Origin: Monodelphis domestica
Taxonomy: Eukaryota > Chordata > Mammalia > Didelphimorphia > Didelphidae
Direction of reading: 5' to 3'
Length of the DNA: 64,000 nt
Assembly (NCBI RefSeq): GCF_027887165.1
Contig: NC_077227.1
Span: 71,169,752 to 71,233,751 of the forward strand
Part shown: piece by piece, positions 1 through 11,124 of the stretch
Layout of the letters: each line of letters begins with the position of its first letter
How positions within the stretch are numbered: position 1 is the stretch's first letter
The notes under the pieces: generated by a model
The model's input: only the letters and a program-made list of their open reading frames with translations
The model's database searches: none
What the model was told of the DNA's origin: nothing
Made by a program: the position numbers and the translations under genes

Positions 1-183
1 TCTGCCCTCCCTAATTTGTTAATATATGAACTCAAGGATATAAATTTTCCCCAAGTATTGCTTTGGTTGCATCCCATAGATTTTAAAAAGATGTCTCATA
101 ATTATAATTTTCTTTAATGAAATTAATAATTGTTTTTATGATTTGTCCTTTAACTAACTGATTTTGGAGAGAAATCTATCTAT
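1..183. repeat. AT-rich L1-like fragment
   Basis: The wording around 60-110 (GGTTGCATCCCATAGATTTT) is typical of L1-family LINE sequence in mammals. It is cut off by the window edge and by the SINE that follows. Confidence 0.4.
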
Positions 184-339
184 GTGACCCTGGTCAAGTC
201 ACTCTCTGTTTGCCTCAGTTTCTTCATCTGTAAAATGAGCAGAAAAAATTGGCAAACTCCTTCAATATCTTTGCCAAGAAAATCCCAATGGGGTCATGAA
301 GAGTTGGACATGACTTAAAAATGACTAAACAACAACGAA
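184..339 (+). repeat. Mar1-like CORE-SINE, 3' part
   Basis: It holds the CORE (TGACC.TGG.CAAGTCACT, CTCAGTTTCTTCATCTGTAA), then the Mar1 tail with GGGGTCATGAAGAGTTGGAC and AACAACAA end. The tRNA-like head is missing. Confidence 0.75.
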
Positions 340-384
340 TGCAAGTTAAGGGTTGCAGGTTAGCAGAAGAATAAATTCTCAGTA

Positions 385-486
385 TTTTAAAAACAAACCA
401 ACCTTACTTTCTGTCTTAGTAACACCCTTAAGAAAGAAGGGCAAAGGTTAGGCAAACAGGGTTAAGTGACTTCCCTAGGGTCTTTA
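385..486 (-). repeat. WSINE1-like SINE fragment
   Basis: The reverse-strand tail (CCTTACTTTCTGTCTTAG) and the GGGTTAAGTGACTT.CC.AGGG block are present; the head is lost. Confidence 0.6.
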
Positions 487-1265
487 AAATGTTTATTGTC
501 TGATTGACACTATGTACTTGGTCTTTCCTGGGTGGAGGGCTAGAGCAAAGTCCTTTGAGTAATTACAGATGCCTTTCAGGAGATTCAGCAGAGTTCTAGG
601 GATTGATGCAATCAGTACAACATCTACAAATAGGAACATCTGGAGAACCTCACCACACAGAGGAAATTCCTTTTTCAGCTTGGCTTCTTGACTGGATTTC
701 CTCTATTACATTGGTGGACATGTTTAGTGAGAAGTCTGTCTTCTTGTTTTTTGCCTTGCCTGATGTTTATCGAGAGAGTTGTTGAACAAGATTATTTCCG
801 CTGTTATATATCTCTTAAGAAATCTTGAATGGCTGATATATGGATGGAAATATATTGTGAAAGACTCTGAATGCAGAATTTGTTTTGTAGAATCAAATAA
901 AAACCATATGATCAGCTAAAAGTAGAGAGGAACTTTAAATTCTCTACATCTTTCTGTTATTTGTGGGATGGTAAAGATGTGATCCACTGTGGAATATTGC
1001 TTGTAAAACCCTGCTTTTTTCCTTTTAAATAGCCTCATCAAGGATATTTTGAATTAAAATTATCCAAAATTGGGCATGGAAAATTTGTCTACCTCCTACC
1101 CACACTCACAGAATAAAAAAAATTTCAGAGTAGTGTGAGAGTTAAAATCGTTGAGGTCTTAAACTGTAGTGATTAAAATAGTGGAAGATATAAATTGTGA
1201 TAGATATAAGAGAGGGTGAGTAAATTTGACCACAGAAATATGTTTCACTACAGTGTCTTGGGTTT
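487..1265. other. No recognised element
   Basis: AT-rich single-copy-looking DNA. A 60-codon open frame at 603-785 has no family signature and is most likely chance. Confidence 0.5.
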
Positions 1266-2040
1266 TAAAATCAAATATAAGGTGGTTGCCAGGGAAATAT
1301 TCCCAATTATTCAAATACCCAAGTCAATTGGGTTTTATAGAGACTTTAATTAACAATACAACGAGTAATCAAAGAAAGAGAGAGTAAGAAAGGAATAAGT
1401 ATGAAGGGCCTCAAGCCAATATGGCCTAGACCTGAGCCTTAAGAGAGGAATCAGTCAGTTTTTTAACACTCACCACAAGGTCTGACTAAACAAGGATTTT
1501 AGTGACACCAGGCCAGCTCCATTTCAGCTGATTTCACCAGAGAGCCTTCCAGTCAGAGATTGTTCCAAAAGGCCTCTCTCAAGAGATTCTTCCCAAGCGG
1601 TCCTCATCAGAGTTCCTCCAAAAGGCTTTCTCCAAAAGGATATATATCTATCAAGAGATTCTGCTTTTTCTTATATAGGGGTTTTTCTCCCATGTCACCT
1701 CCCCTAAGTCCCTACATCTACCAATCACTGTAGATGTTTTCCAAAAGACAGCCCATTTTGAATTCACAGCTGAGTAGATTAATCTCTTTAGTAAGAGAGA
1801 AAAAAAATGCTGCTGTGTTGACTAATTTCATTAAGAGAAAACCTCTGAGTAAGTTTTCACCTTTTAGGTCTAAGTAGTTTACAAGTTGCCCCACCTTTTT
1901 AGGTACTTAGTATCCCATTGTATCAATTCTAAAACAGTCATGACTCAAAGAACTTCCTGTCCCTTCCATAAGCATGGATCAAAGTACTTTCATTGTTTAG
2001 CAAGCAGTCTTAAGTAGGGTGGAGGCTGTTCATTTCCCCT
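1266..2040 (-). repeat. LTR-like repeat, copy 1
   Basis: It shares several ordered blocks with 5826-6640: ACATCTACCAATCACTG, TATCAATTCTAAAA, CATGACTCAAAGAACTTC, CATTGTTTAGCAA and TCTTAAGTAGGG. On the minus strand it contains CCTATATAAG, a TATA-box-like site (about 1670), and ATTAAA further on, as in an LTR. No retroviral genes are seen, so a solo LTR is the best guess. Confidence 0.5.
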
Positions 2041-2224
2041 CTGTTATTTTCCTATCTTGGTGGGAATCTAGAACCTCCTTTTTCCTTCTACCTTGGCCCT
2101 TTTAAAAATGGGGTCTACTCTAAATGTGGAAACTTTGATATTTTAGGGAGGATAGAGCCAAGAAATCATCTTGAATGGAGTCCATGCATCCCTTGAGAAT
2201 TGGTCAATTTATTCACACAGACAG

Positions 2225-2335
2225 TTCAGTTTGTGCCCATTGAATGCCTACTATGTGCAAAGCACTGTGTCAGGTACAAAGATGAAAAGTAAAATAAATT
2301 CTGCTCTTGAGGAGCTTACATTCTGCTGAAGGAAA
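2225..2335 (+). repeat. Ancient interspersed repeat
   Basis: It carries the common mammalian block TGCCTACTATGTGCAAAGCA followed by a GAGGAGCTTACATTCT block. Family name uncertain. Confidence 0.45.
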
Positions 2336-2514
2336 ATGCTGCCTTCAAACTAGCCATTGTTTTCAATTATATCCAAAATAATGTGGACTTTCTCCTTAGA
2401 ACCATCTTGGATTTGTAGTGGAGAGGTATTGCCTCGATTTGCCCTGAGTCAGGTTTTCACTTTACTTTTCATTCATTTCCAAGCTATGTAACCCACCCTA
2501 GCTGGATTTCCAGT

Positions 2515-2635
2515 TCTCTTTTATGGACTGTCTTAATCCATAAGACTGTAAGCTTTTTGAAGGCAGAAGTTGGTTTTATTCATGCGCCCAGCACTTAATA
2601 CAATGCCTGACTTAGTAAACACCTTATCATCCTTA
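2515..2635 (+). repeat. L2 LINE 3' end
   Basis: It shows the L2 terminal pattern: GACTGTAAGCTTTTTGAAGG, then CCCAGCACTTAATACAATGCC and the TAGTAAACACCTTA end. Confidence 0.65.
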
Positions 2636-2639
2636 CACA

Positions 2640-2865
2640 CATATGGAGATAGTATATATGTATATAAGTAATATTCAAATTAATTTAAAATTAGTATTTA
2701 TCATGTAAATAGAAATTATAGAAATATTTAATAAATCATAATAATTATATAATGCAAATATATTTAAAATAATAAATAAAATATATGTTTTATACAAATC
2801 AAACAAATTAAATTTTGACAAATTAAAATAATAAAATTATATTTAAAATAAATACAAATTACTCT
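2640..2865. repeat. AT-rich low-complexity DNA
   Basis: About 225 bases with almost no G or C, dominated by AATAAA, TTAAAAT and TATATAA words. Confidence 0.8.
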
Positions 2866-3704
2866 CAGGAGTAAGGGGATGGTAAGCACTAAGTATGGGG
2901 GAATCAGGAAAAATCTCTTTGAAGGGAATGGGGATTTCCAAGATGAAATGAGAGGGTCTCAGGCATTGGAGACAGTTTCTACAGACCCTCTAAGGCTGGA
3001 GATGAGATGTCATGTCTAAGAATGTTATCAAGACGGATCCTAGATCATGATCTAAAAAGTCTTGGCTCATGGAGCTCCAATTTGGTCAGTTACAAAATGC
3101 ACTGCTTAAATTTCCCCAGCAGGGGGAGCGCCTCAGCCATAAATGGTGGTGCCAGAAGTAAAGAAAGATCGGAAGCTGGACAGAACAATGCTTTGGCCCC
3201 CAGATCTGGTTAAGTCCCTCGGGCGGGGTCAGAAAATTTCTCTGGTGGGCCTCTCAAGCAGACCAAGGAGTGTTCCGGTTTTTTTTTTTTTGTTTTGCTT
3301 AATTTAAGCAAATTTAATTAATTTTAAACAATTTAATTAAACAAATGTAAGCAACACAATTTTGTTTAAGCAGGTATTTTTCCATGTGGAGGTGCCCCAT
3401 CTGGGTCTGGATCCCAATACTACCTTGCCGCTGCAGGGCACCCATTAGGAAAGGGTTGGCAGGGAACCGGACTTTCAGATAAAAAAGCAAATTGTTCGCT
3501 GGTTGAGGCAGGGCTGCAACTCTGGGACATTAGAGATCCTCCAAGAGGGTTTGGGGTGGGTGAGGGTGTGTGGGTCAATTTCAAACCTGTAACTGGGGAG
3601 ATTCCTTCAGGATGGGTTGGAGGTGAGGAGCTGAGACATGGCTATTGAAAATGGAAATGGAAAAGGGGCCAACTGGGGACTGGAGGGAGAGTTTAGAGAG
3701 AGCT
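2866..3704. other. No recognised element
   Basis: It has moderate GC and no clear repeat, apart from an AATTTAA-rich patch at 3295-3365. The open frame at 3007-3213 has no recognisable product. Confidence 0.45.
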
Positions 3705-3815
3705 GGGGAACTTAACTGTTTTCCTGTCATGGACTTCTTTTGCAGTCTAATGAAACCTATGGACTCCTGCTCCAATAATGTTTTTACTATAAAAATAATG
3801 ACAATTTCTTGATTT
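3705..3815 (+). mobile_element. hAT-like MITE remnant 1, left part
   Basis: It contains CTTTTGCAGTCTAATGAAAC and CTATGGACTCC, the left-half words of an ancient nonautonomous DNA transposon seen also at 16.8, 24.9 and 38.5 kb. It is split from its right part (4146-4287) by an L1 fragment. Confidence 0.55.
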
Positions 3816-3824
3816 TTAACATTC

Positions 3825-4145
3825 AATTTTTAAAAAATTGAGTTCTGAATTCTCTCCCTTCGTCTTAGTCCTTCCTCATCCTCTGTGAAAGCAAGAAATG
3901 TGATATCAATTAAACATGTGAAATCATGCAAAACATATTTCCATATTAGCCATGTTGCAAAAAAAGCAAGAAAAATAAAGTGAAAAACATTATGCTCCAT
4001 TGTGCCTTTAGACCCTATCAGTTCTCTCTGGAGGGGGGTAGCATTTTTCATCAGAAGTCCTTTGGAATTATCCTGGATCATTGCATTGATCAGAATAGCT
4101 AAGTCACTCACAGTTGATCTTCATACAATATTGTTATTACTGTGG
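3825..4145 (-). mobile_element. L1 3'-end fragment
   Basis: Its words (CTCTCTGGAGGGGGGTAGCA, then CCTTTGGAATTATCCTGGAT) match the larger minus-strand L1 at 21.5-21.7 kb. It is 5'-truncated and non-coding. Confidence 0.65.
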
Positions 4146-4287
4146 ACAGAATAATGTTTTGAAATAACTGGAAAAGCAAAATTTCAGACGTTAGTGAAAA
4201 TAGAAATGTAATTGTTTTTCCCATTTAGGTTTGCAGAATCTCTGAGAACTATATGTGGACCTGGTCTAGGATCTCAGGTTAAGAACC
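4146..4287 (+). mobile_element. hAT-like MITE remnant 1, right part
   Basis: It contains AATTTCAGACGTTAGTGAAA and ends CAGGTTAAGAACCAC, the terminal inverted repeat of the family. Confidence 0.55.
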
Positions 4288-4559
4288 ACAGGTCACAGAA
4301 ATGTGGAGGAATCGCTGACAAGGGAGAACAGGATGTGGCCACTTGACCAGAAGTCTTCAGCAACTGTCTACTCCCTCTGTATAGTGGGTTGCTTTTATGG
4401 ATTTGTGTCAAAGATGCCTATCCAGCCTTCTGGGAATATCCTGCTACTCTCATAGCCACAAAATCTGGAAAAATGGGATCTTGTAACAAAAAAGAAACTT
4501 CCCTCTTTGCTTTTTTTTTTTAAAAGTCACTCAATTGATCTGTTTCCTAAAATGGGCAT

Positions 4560-4752
4560 GAAGCATAGTAAAGAGGCCTGGTTTGGGAGTCAGAGGTTTT
4601 GGGAGTCAGAGGTTTTGGGTTCAAATTGCACCTCTGATACCACGTGGGGGATGTTGTGCAAAATGTTCTTTGACTTTTGTTTCTCATATATAAAATAGGG
4701 AGTTTGGACTAGATGTCTTCTGAAATTTTTTCCAAGTCTAAGACTGTGATCC
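4560..4752 (+). repeat. Ther2-type SINE with internal duplication
   Basis: It has a GGTTCAAATTGCACCTCTGA B-box region and a GGAGTTTGGACTAGATG tail. The block TTTTGGGAGTCAGAGG occurs twice in tandem at about 4580-4615. Confidence 0.6.
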
Positions 4753-4754
4753 CA

Positions 4755-4905
4755 TAAAGTTCAGTGGATAAAAGGCTGGAGTTGAACCCAGTAACTGGTG
4801 TGACTTTGGGCAACTTGCTTAACATTTCTGGGTTTTTCTAAAGTGTGGGGATTGAACTAGCTAACTTTTAAGGTCCCGTTCAGCTCTAAATCCATGAGCC
4901 TCCGT
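4755..4905 (+). repeat. Degenerate Ther2-type SINE
   Basis: It has TGACTTTGGGCAACTTGCTT and a terminal AGCTCTAAATCCATGAGC. Confidence 0.5.
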
Positions 4906-4954
4906 GATAAAGCAGCCTATAAAAATATGTCCCAGATATATGATTTGGGGTTTT

Positions 4955-5115
4955 GGTTTTAAAAGATTACTACAAAAATGAATAATATGGAAAAAAGATC
5001 TGAGTGATAATACATGTATAACTCAGTGGAATTGCTTGTCAGCTCCAGAAGGGATAGGGAAGAGGGAAGGGAGAGGACATGAATCATGTAACCATGGGAA
5101 AATAGCAAAAAAAAA
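4955..5115 (+). mobile_element. L1 3' UTR end
   Basis: It matches the marsupial L1 end pattern: AATATGG, TACATGTATAACTCAGTGGA, ATTGCTTGTCAGCTC, a GGGAGAGG stretch and an A-rich tail. Confidence 0.6.
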
Positions 5116-5825
5116 TTATTATATTAAAAGATATCTCTCAGAAAACCTGCTCCATTTGTCCATTCCAAAATTTGTCCCTTTCCATCTTCCAACATGCTCA
5201 GGTGCCTTTAGTGCTGAAAAAGGCTTCCCTTGACCCTTTTAGATCATCTGCATCCTTGACTTTTCTGCTAAATAACCTGAAAAATTTTCCTATTTTCTCT
5301 GACTTCAATTTTTACCACTCAGTCTCTGTGAACTCAATGTAGTGGGTTTCTATTTCCATGATTTGACCAAAATCATTCCCTCTATAAGCTCTCCAGTGCT
5401 CTCTGGAGGCACCTCCCCCTTTTATTCTCCATCAGCTTTGTTATTCTTGGTGTTTCTCATCCCTCCTGCTCCAATTCACCCTGTACAATTCTCCACCATG
5501 GATCTTACTCCTCCTATCACTTCCCAGACATTTGCAAAGCACATACGCATGCACACATATGTATATAATGGCACATTGCCCTCCAGACCCCCTTTACTGT
5601 TCTGTGTTGTCTGCACAAATCGTATCTATCCGGAATATGTTTCAATCATAGGTCCTGCCCCACCAAGTCTCAGTGATAGTTTGGATGTCAAATTTTCCTC
5701 CTCGTGTTAAGATCTCTAGTTTCCTTTGCTTGTTACTCATGCCTTTTGAATTTTTTATATTGACATGAGGACATGCCTATATGTCTATGTTTATAATGTG
5801 ACAAGGAAATCACTTTAAAAGACTG
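5116..5825. other. Possible old LINE sequence, otherwise unassigned
   Basis: Pyrimidine-rich sequence resembling degraded L2/L3. A 122-codon open frame at 5342-5710 has no domain signature. Confidence 0.35.
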
Positions 5826-5940
5826 ATATATATTAATTTAAGGTCGCTAAGGAATTCAGCTATGTAATTCCTAAATGAAAACTCAAGTCAGCAGTCAACC
5901 TTTTGGAGTTTTTAATTACAAACAGGAGGAAGAAAGGTAT

Positions 5941-6000
<60 letters not shown>

Positions 6001-6640
6001 GGAGAGAAAGGAATAGGACTTAAATACCCCCTCTCCATAGGCTGGGCCAAAGGCCCAAGCCCTTAGATAGCTGAGGCAAAGAAAAGAGATCAGTCCCTAT
6101 CACTCATGTGACCAAAATGGAGAAACAGTCTCAGGGGCCTCCACCTCCAGACTCCTTCAGAGCAAAACCTCTCAGAGCAAAAAACACCTCCTCTGTCCTC
6201 AGACCCTGCTATCTTTAAGTCAACAATCTAAGTCCCCTCCTCTCAGTTCTCACATCTACCAATCACTGTCCATGTCTCCCCTGTGCCAATGGTGGCTCTA
6301 GCTTAACCCAGGACAGCCCAGAGGTCTGCCCCACTTTGCACATGTCTGTTGAAGGTCATATTCTCAAATAATTAAATCTTGATCTTTGCTGCAGTCCTTT
6401 CTAAATCCTGTTACTCTGAGAAGGGTGGAGATTGTAAGTTCCAAGACCTGGTTCTGTCATTCCAAGTATCTCTATTGTATCAATTCTAAAATCAATCATG
6501 ACTCAAAGAACTTCTTGTTCTATGCTTAAGTATAGGTCAAAGCCCTTTCCATTGTTTAGCAAAAGGTTTCTGTCCTAAAGTAGTCTTAAGTAGGGAGGAG
6601 AAGGATCCTCCCATGCCAAAGAGTTTCACATTCCAATAGA
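5826..6640 (-). repeat. LTR-like repeat, copy 2
   Basis: It repeats, in order, the landmark blocks of 1266-2040 and is interrupted by a GA microsatellite. It lacks a visible internal retroviral region. Confidence 0.5.
5942..5996. repeat. (GA)n microsatellite
   Basis: About 27 uninterrupted AG dinucleotides within the LTR-like repeat. Confidence 0.97.
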
Positions 6641-6754
6641 GTTCTTACTATCAGTAGGAAATTTTTTCAAGTATGAAATTTCCCAATGGGGAAATTTCCA
6701 ACATTCATAAGTCTAAGAAATTTTAAGGTTTACATAATCAACATATAACTAATA

Positions 6755-6840
6755 TGTGTGTGCATATGTATATAATATACACACACACATATATATATAT
6801 ATACGCATGTGTGTATGTACACACACATAAATATATACTC
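6755..6840. repeat. TA/CA alternating tract
   Basis: Mixed ATATAT and ACACAC alternating purine-pyrimidine DNA. Confidence 0.8.
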
Positions 6841-6872
6841 TCTGTATAAAATCCATCCATATACACATATTA

Positions 6873-7069
6873 TTTTTTTAAACCCTTACCATCCAATGGA
6901 GAATCAATACTGTGCATTGGTTCCAAGGCAGAAGAGCGATAAGGGCTAGACAGTGGGGTTAAGTGACTTGTCTAGGGTCACACAGCTAGGAATATGAAGT
7001 CAGATTTGAACCTAGGACCTCTCATCTCTAGGCCTGGCTCTCAATCCACTGAACTACCCAGCTGCCTCC
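6873..7069 (-). repeat. WSINE1-like SINE, near full length
   Basis: From a poly-T (the A-tail on the other strand) through CCAAGGCAGAAGAGCGATAA and AGGGTCACACAGCTAGGAA to the head ACCCAGCTGCCTCC. Confidence 0.85.
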
Positions 7070-7191
7070 TCCCTCCCCCATACACATATATTCTTAAGGG
7101 CATAGGGGTTCAAATATAAATAAATAGTAAGAGTGGGAATGATAGGGTGTGTTCTGGATGGACACATGCATCAAGAGCAGAATTTCTCAGG

Positions 7192-7387
7192 GGAAGGAAA
7201 GTTGCTCATTGGATAGAGCTCCAAGCCAGGAGGCAGGAGGATCTGTGTTCAAAACTGTCCTCAGACACTTCCTTGCTGTGTGACACTGGGTAAGCCATTT
7301 AACCTCCATTGTCAAGCCCTTTCCACTCTTCTGCCTTTAGAACCAATAAATAGTATTGATTCCAAGACAGAAGGTACGGGTTTAAAG
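7192..7387 (+). repeat. WSINE1-like SINE, degenerate head
   Basis: The middle and tail (CTCAGACACTTCC, CCACTCTTCTGCCTTTAGAA, GACAGAAGGTACGGGTTTAA) are clear; the head is diverged. Confidence 0.75.
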
Positions 7388-8310
7388 AAATCTGCTGGTG
7401 TAGGATTTAAATTAATGTCTAATACTTCAAGTATTATTTTTATAAAGTTTATTATCTGACAAAATAGAACAATGTGACTAGGTTTTCTACCTGCTCAAAA
7501 AAACCTGTTCCACCAAAGCTGCCACAGGAAGGAAAGAGAAGCCAAGAGATGGAACTCCACTGAATTTATGTCCTGTCTACATCAGCACATAAAGTCAAGA
7601 AGAGAGTAGGGTGCTGGGAATCATGGTTTTTAGGGTAACATATTCAAATTACACACTGGCAAGTAACAGTGAGAGACAATTGCCTATAAGATGAATGCAC
7701 TATTTGGGAGAAGGTCCTCATTTCCGTTTTGTTCATTCAAAATGTTCATTGAGCTGGAAGTGATGTATGGTAAGTCCATTTTGACTGTAGAATGGTGCAC
7801 TGAGTAATCGAAAAGTCAGAAAGGAGCTGGGATGCAGTGTCCTAACTCTTGGGAGCTGGGGATCTGTTGGGATAAAACATTTCTTAAAGTAATAAGTAGG
7901 TGGCTCCTCCTGTAGTAGGGGCAGGCATCAAGGGTGGTGGAAGTGGACCACTAGAGGAGGGATGTTCATCATGATCATAGTTCGATACTGGTCCTGAGAA
8001 AGGCAGCCAATTAGAGAAGAAATCCAGAGAAACCATCACTCTGTGTGGGAGAAGCTTGGGAATGTTTGTAGAAGTATTGAGGTTTCCTTGTCCGGTCCTG
8101 TGTTTGCATTCAGAGAGGTGGAAGAGGATAAATGGCGATGGGAAAAGCACTTCTGCCTACCTTTTTGCCTCTGTCTTGTTGGGGTTGTGACAGGTTTATC
8201 GGTAAGAATAGTAATTTATATTTATACACAATACTCTAAGATAAGGCGTAATAAGAGACAAATATGCAGTTCTTTCAGCATTTACAAAGTACCTCATGAA
8301 GATTATTTCA
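7388..8310. other. No recognised element
   Basis: Single-copy-looking DNA with overlapping short open frames on both strands (7884-8150 and 8043-8324); neither resembles a known protein. Confidence 0.45.
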
Positions 8311-8314
8311 TTTG

Positions 8315-8510
8315 TGAGGCATAAACAAAAGGCTATCACTATGCCCTTTTATAGCTGGGGAAACCAAGGCTCAGAGAGCTTGTGAACTGCTCATAGCTAT
8401 ACAGCACAAGTCAGAGAGAATCTGAAACCAAGTCTTCCAGAATCCCATCTACCACCTACCATCTACCACTGTCCAGCATCCTATCCACTTCACCATGTTG
8501 CCTCTAATGG
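8315..8510 (+). repeat. MIR SINE
   Basis: It shows the MIR core: GGGGAAACCAAGGCTCAGAG, then CTATCCACTTCACCATGTTGCC at the end. Confidence 0.75.
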
Positions 8511-8695
8511 AAAGAGCCCTGGGTTTGGAGATAGGTAAGGCTTGGGTTCAAATGCTTACTCATTGAGTGACCCAGGGAAAATCACTTGATCTCTATGAAC
8601 CTTTGGGCAGCCATCTCTAAAAGGGAACTACTAATGTGGTCACTATTTACCTCCCAAGGTGATTGTGATGGGAGTGCTTTAAAATCTTAAAAATC
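8511..8695 (+). repeat. Ther/MIR-type SINE
   Basis: It has GGTTCAAATGC, TGACCCAGGGAAAATCACTT and the CCAAGGTGATTGTGATGG 3' block. Confidence 0.55.
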
Positions 8696-8990
8696 TTCCT
8701 CATTTTCCTCCTCTCATGGAAATTTGGACTCTGCCCACTGCCCACCGCCCCCTTGGCTCTGATGGGTTTCTCTTGCCCAGAACCAGCTCACCATAGACTT
8801 CTCAGGCATTTCCAAATTATGCTGTTGCATGTGAGCATCCTATACCTTACAGCTCTTATTTGTCTGTTGTCTTTCCCCATTAGAATGGAAGCTCCTAGAG
8901 GGCAAGGACTATCTTAATTGTTTCTATATGTACCTTTAGTAGTTGACACAATGTCTGGCACATAAAAAGCACTTAATGAGTGCTTTTCTC
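8696..8990 (+). repeat. L2 LINE 3' end
   Basis: The end block AGAATGGAAGCTCCTAGAGG, then TGTCTGGCACATAAAAAGCA, is the L2 signature. Confidence 0.7.
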
Positions 8991-9877
8991 TCTCCATCAT
9001 TCACTGTATAAATGGGAATTATTATGTTATTATTCTTATTGTCATGATACATATAGGAAACTAAGGGTTTTTTCTTGTTTTGTTTAATTTTTTAAAGAAC
9101 CAGCTGTCTGGCAATCTCCTTCCCCAGAGGCTAGTCCTGTGAGTCACGGCCTAGCATCAAAGCTCAGGCTCTTGGAGTATTCCAGGGACTGTAATGACTA
9201 AGCCTGGGAACGCAGATTCTATAACCTTCATCGGTCTCATAGGATGGAGCCCCTTTCTTTCTTCTCCCTCCCATTCCCCAGTCCCAGCCAACTCTCCTGT
9301 AGGATATTTATCTTGGGGGTGAAGGTAGAGTGAAAGGAAGGAAATGCCAGAACGTTCCAAGGCATAGAGAGGCTGCTCTGTCTGGACAGCCCTCCAATGT
9401 CTGAATTTTCTGAAAAGCAGAACCCAAGTCTGGTGCTAACAAGGCAGGGCCAGGCTAAGCTTGAATTCCTGCAGGCCCATGGAAAAGCAAGTCTTCTCTA
9501 GCTATCTGCTGGTTTGTCTGTCATCTGCCATGGGGCCTTGTTTGTTAAATGTCACAATGTGAGCCGTTTCTCTTGCCCTCTTTCCTTCCTTTGCCTGCTC
9601 TCTGTCCCTCTAGCCTCCCAACCCTTGGCCTAACACCAGCCAAGGAAAACAAGATTGGTCAGGAAGTGGGGATGAGGGTGATGAGTCAGGAAGAGGACCA
9701 GAGCCAGAGTGATGCCATTGCTGACGAAGTCATCCTGGAAGGAAGGCAGGGAATTGTCTCAGAGGGTTCTAGAAGAAAGCCAAAGGAGATTGGATGGGGT
9801 TGAATGAGTGTATTGGGATTAAAAGGTGGAGATGTAAGAGCAGGATTCTATGAGAGTGAAAAGATTCAATTAGAGAA
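8991..9877. other. No recognised element
   Basis: Moderately GC-rich DNA with small open frames (9157-9360 minus, 9549-9803 plus) lacking any family motif. Confidence 0.45.
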
Positions 9878-10075
9878 GTCAGTGTGATATGGTAGAAAGG
9901 GATTTCCCAAAGTCAGAGGACAAAGGGTTAAAATCCAGCTTATAATACCACCTATGTAACTTGAGGGTAAGACACATATCCTCTATGTGCCTCAGTTTCC
10001 TCTTCAGTTAAAATGATGAGGTTTGACTAGATGGCCTCTGAGATCTCTTCCAGTTCTCAATTTATGATACTTTGA
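9878..10075 (+). repeat. Ther2-type SINE
   Basis: CORE block TGTGCCTCAGTTTCCTCTTC, then GAGGTTTGACTAGATGGCCT and CTTCCAGTTCTCAATTTATGA. Confidence 0.7.
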
Positions 10076-10214
10076 TCTTTCCTTGAAGAACCATAGGAAC
10101 TGATGGCATTCCCTAAGGAGTTTCATTTGTCAGCTCCCTTTCTCTTGGGTGGAGGTTTGAGCCATATTGGTGGATGGCTACCTCAGACATTAGTATATCA
10201 CCAAAGTTTGTGGT

Positions 10215-10375
10215 GGGAAGAATAATGAGAATTCATATTTATAGAACACTGAAAGGCAAGCAAAGTAATTTATCATCATTTTGCAGGATCCTTGCAATGA
10301 TGTAAGATGGAAGAAGAACATGTTGGAAAGAGAGCTGGTTTTGGAGTCAGCAAGGCTTGGGTTCAAATCCTACCT
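10215..10375 (+). repeat. MIR/Ther1 fragment followed by SINE fragment
   Basis: ATTCATATTTATAGAACACT is the Ther1 5' end; GGTTTTGGAGTCAGCAAGGC with GGGTTCAAATCCTACC is a second SINE head. Confidence 0.5.
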
Positions 10376-10504
10376 GCAGATGATAATCTGGAAGGGTAGT
10401 GGAAGTTTCCTCAACAGGAATTCCATTTAGCAATGAAAACACAGACTTGGTTAATTTTTTTTAACCAAGCTTATGTTTTCATTGCTGTAAAATCTCATCA
10501 TTAT
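10376..10504. other. Short inverted repeat
   Basis: Around 10428-10483 the sequence AATGAAAACACAGACTTGGT is followed by a matching reversed copy around TTTTTTTTAACCAAGC and TGTTTTCATTGC. It could form a hairpin with arms of about 20 bases; function unknown. Confidence 0.55.
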
Positions 10505-10725
10505 GATTAATGCTTAAATTTGCTAAAGTGCTTAAATACCTTTCGGTATGCAAAGCCCTTTAAAATTTTTATCTTATTTTATTCTAACAACTACATTTGG
10601 AGGTAGGTTTTTTTTATTGTTATCCTTATTTTACCAAAGAGGAAACTGAGACTAAGTGACTTATCCAAGGACACCCATCTGGTAAGTGAGGCCAGATTTA
10701 AACTCAGATCTTCATGACTCTAGAT
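10505..10725 (+). repeat. Ther1/MIR-type SINE
   Basis: TGCAAAGCCCTTTAAAATTT, CCAAAGAGGAAACTGAGACT and CAGATTTAAACTCAGATCTT are successive Ther1 blocks. Confidence 0.75.
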
Positions 10726-10840
10726 CTAGCTAGAGAGAGAAGAAATAGAAAGTAGAGAGCAGAGAAAAAAGACAGAGGAGAGAAAAGAGGGAAAGAAGAC
10801 AGAAGAAAAGAGAGGAGGTGGGAGAGAAATAGAGAGAGTG
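10726..10840. repeat. GA-rich purine tract
   Basis: Degenerate AGAGAGAA/GGAGAAAA repeats produce the leucine/serine-rich open frames on the opposite strand. Confidence 0.85.
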
Positions 10841-11124
10841 CTTGTATATATTTGGGATAGTAGGCTCCAGGGATTCTGCTGACCTTGTCTGCCCCAGCCT
10901 GTGGGATTGTTGGAATGGAGAACAGAGAAAAATAACCAATCATCCAGGTTTTGCTATCAGCCACATGCCCACACTACCCTTGCCAAGGCATTTCCTGTCT
11001 TCCAAGGGTTGGGAACTCCAAGAGAAGAGAACCCTCTATCACTGTCATTCTATGATTCCTCATCCTCCTAGCCAGCCAGTAGCTTTGGCTCCAAGTAGTC
11101 ATTCTAGGAATAAGATCACAGAAC
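10841..11124. other. No recognised element
   Basis: The 102-codon open frame at 10842-11150 has no family motif and overlaps repeats at both ends. Confidence 0.4.

Noticed and set aside
5342..5710. 122-codon open frame
   Set aside because: No domain or family motif, lies in probable old LINE sequence, no splice or promoter support.
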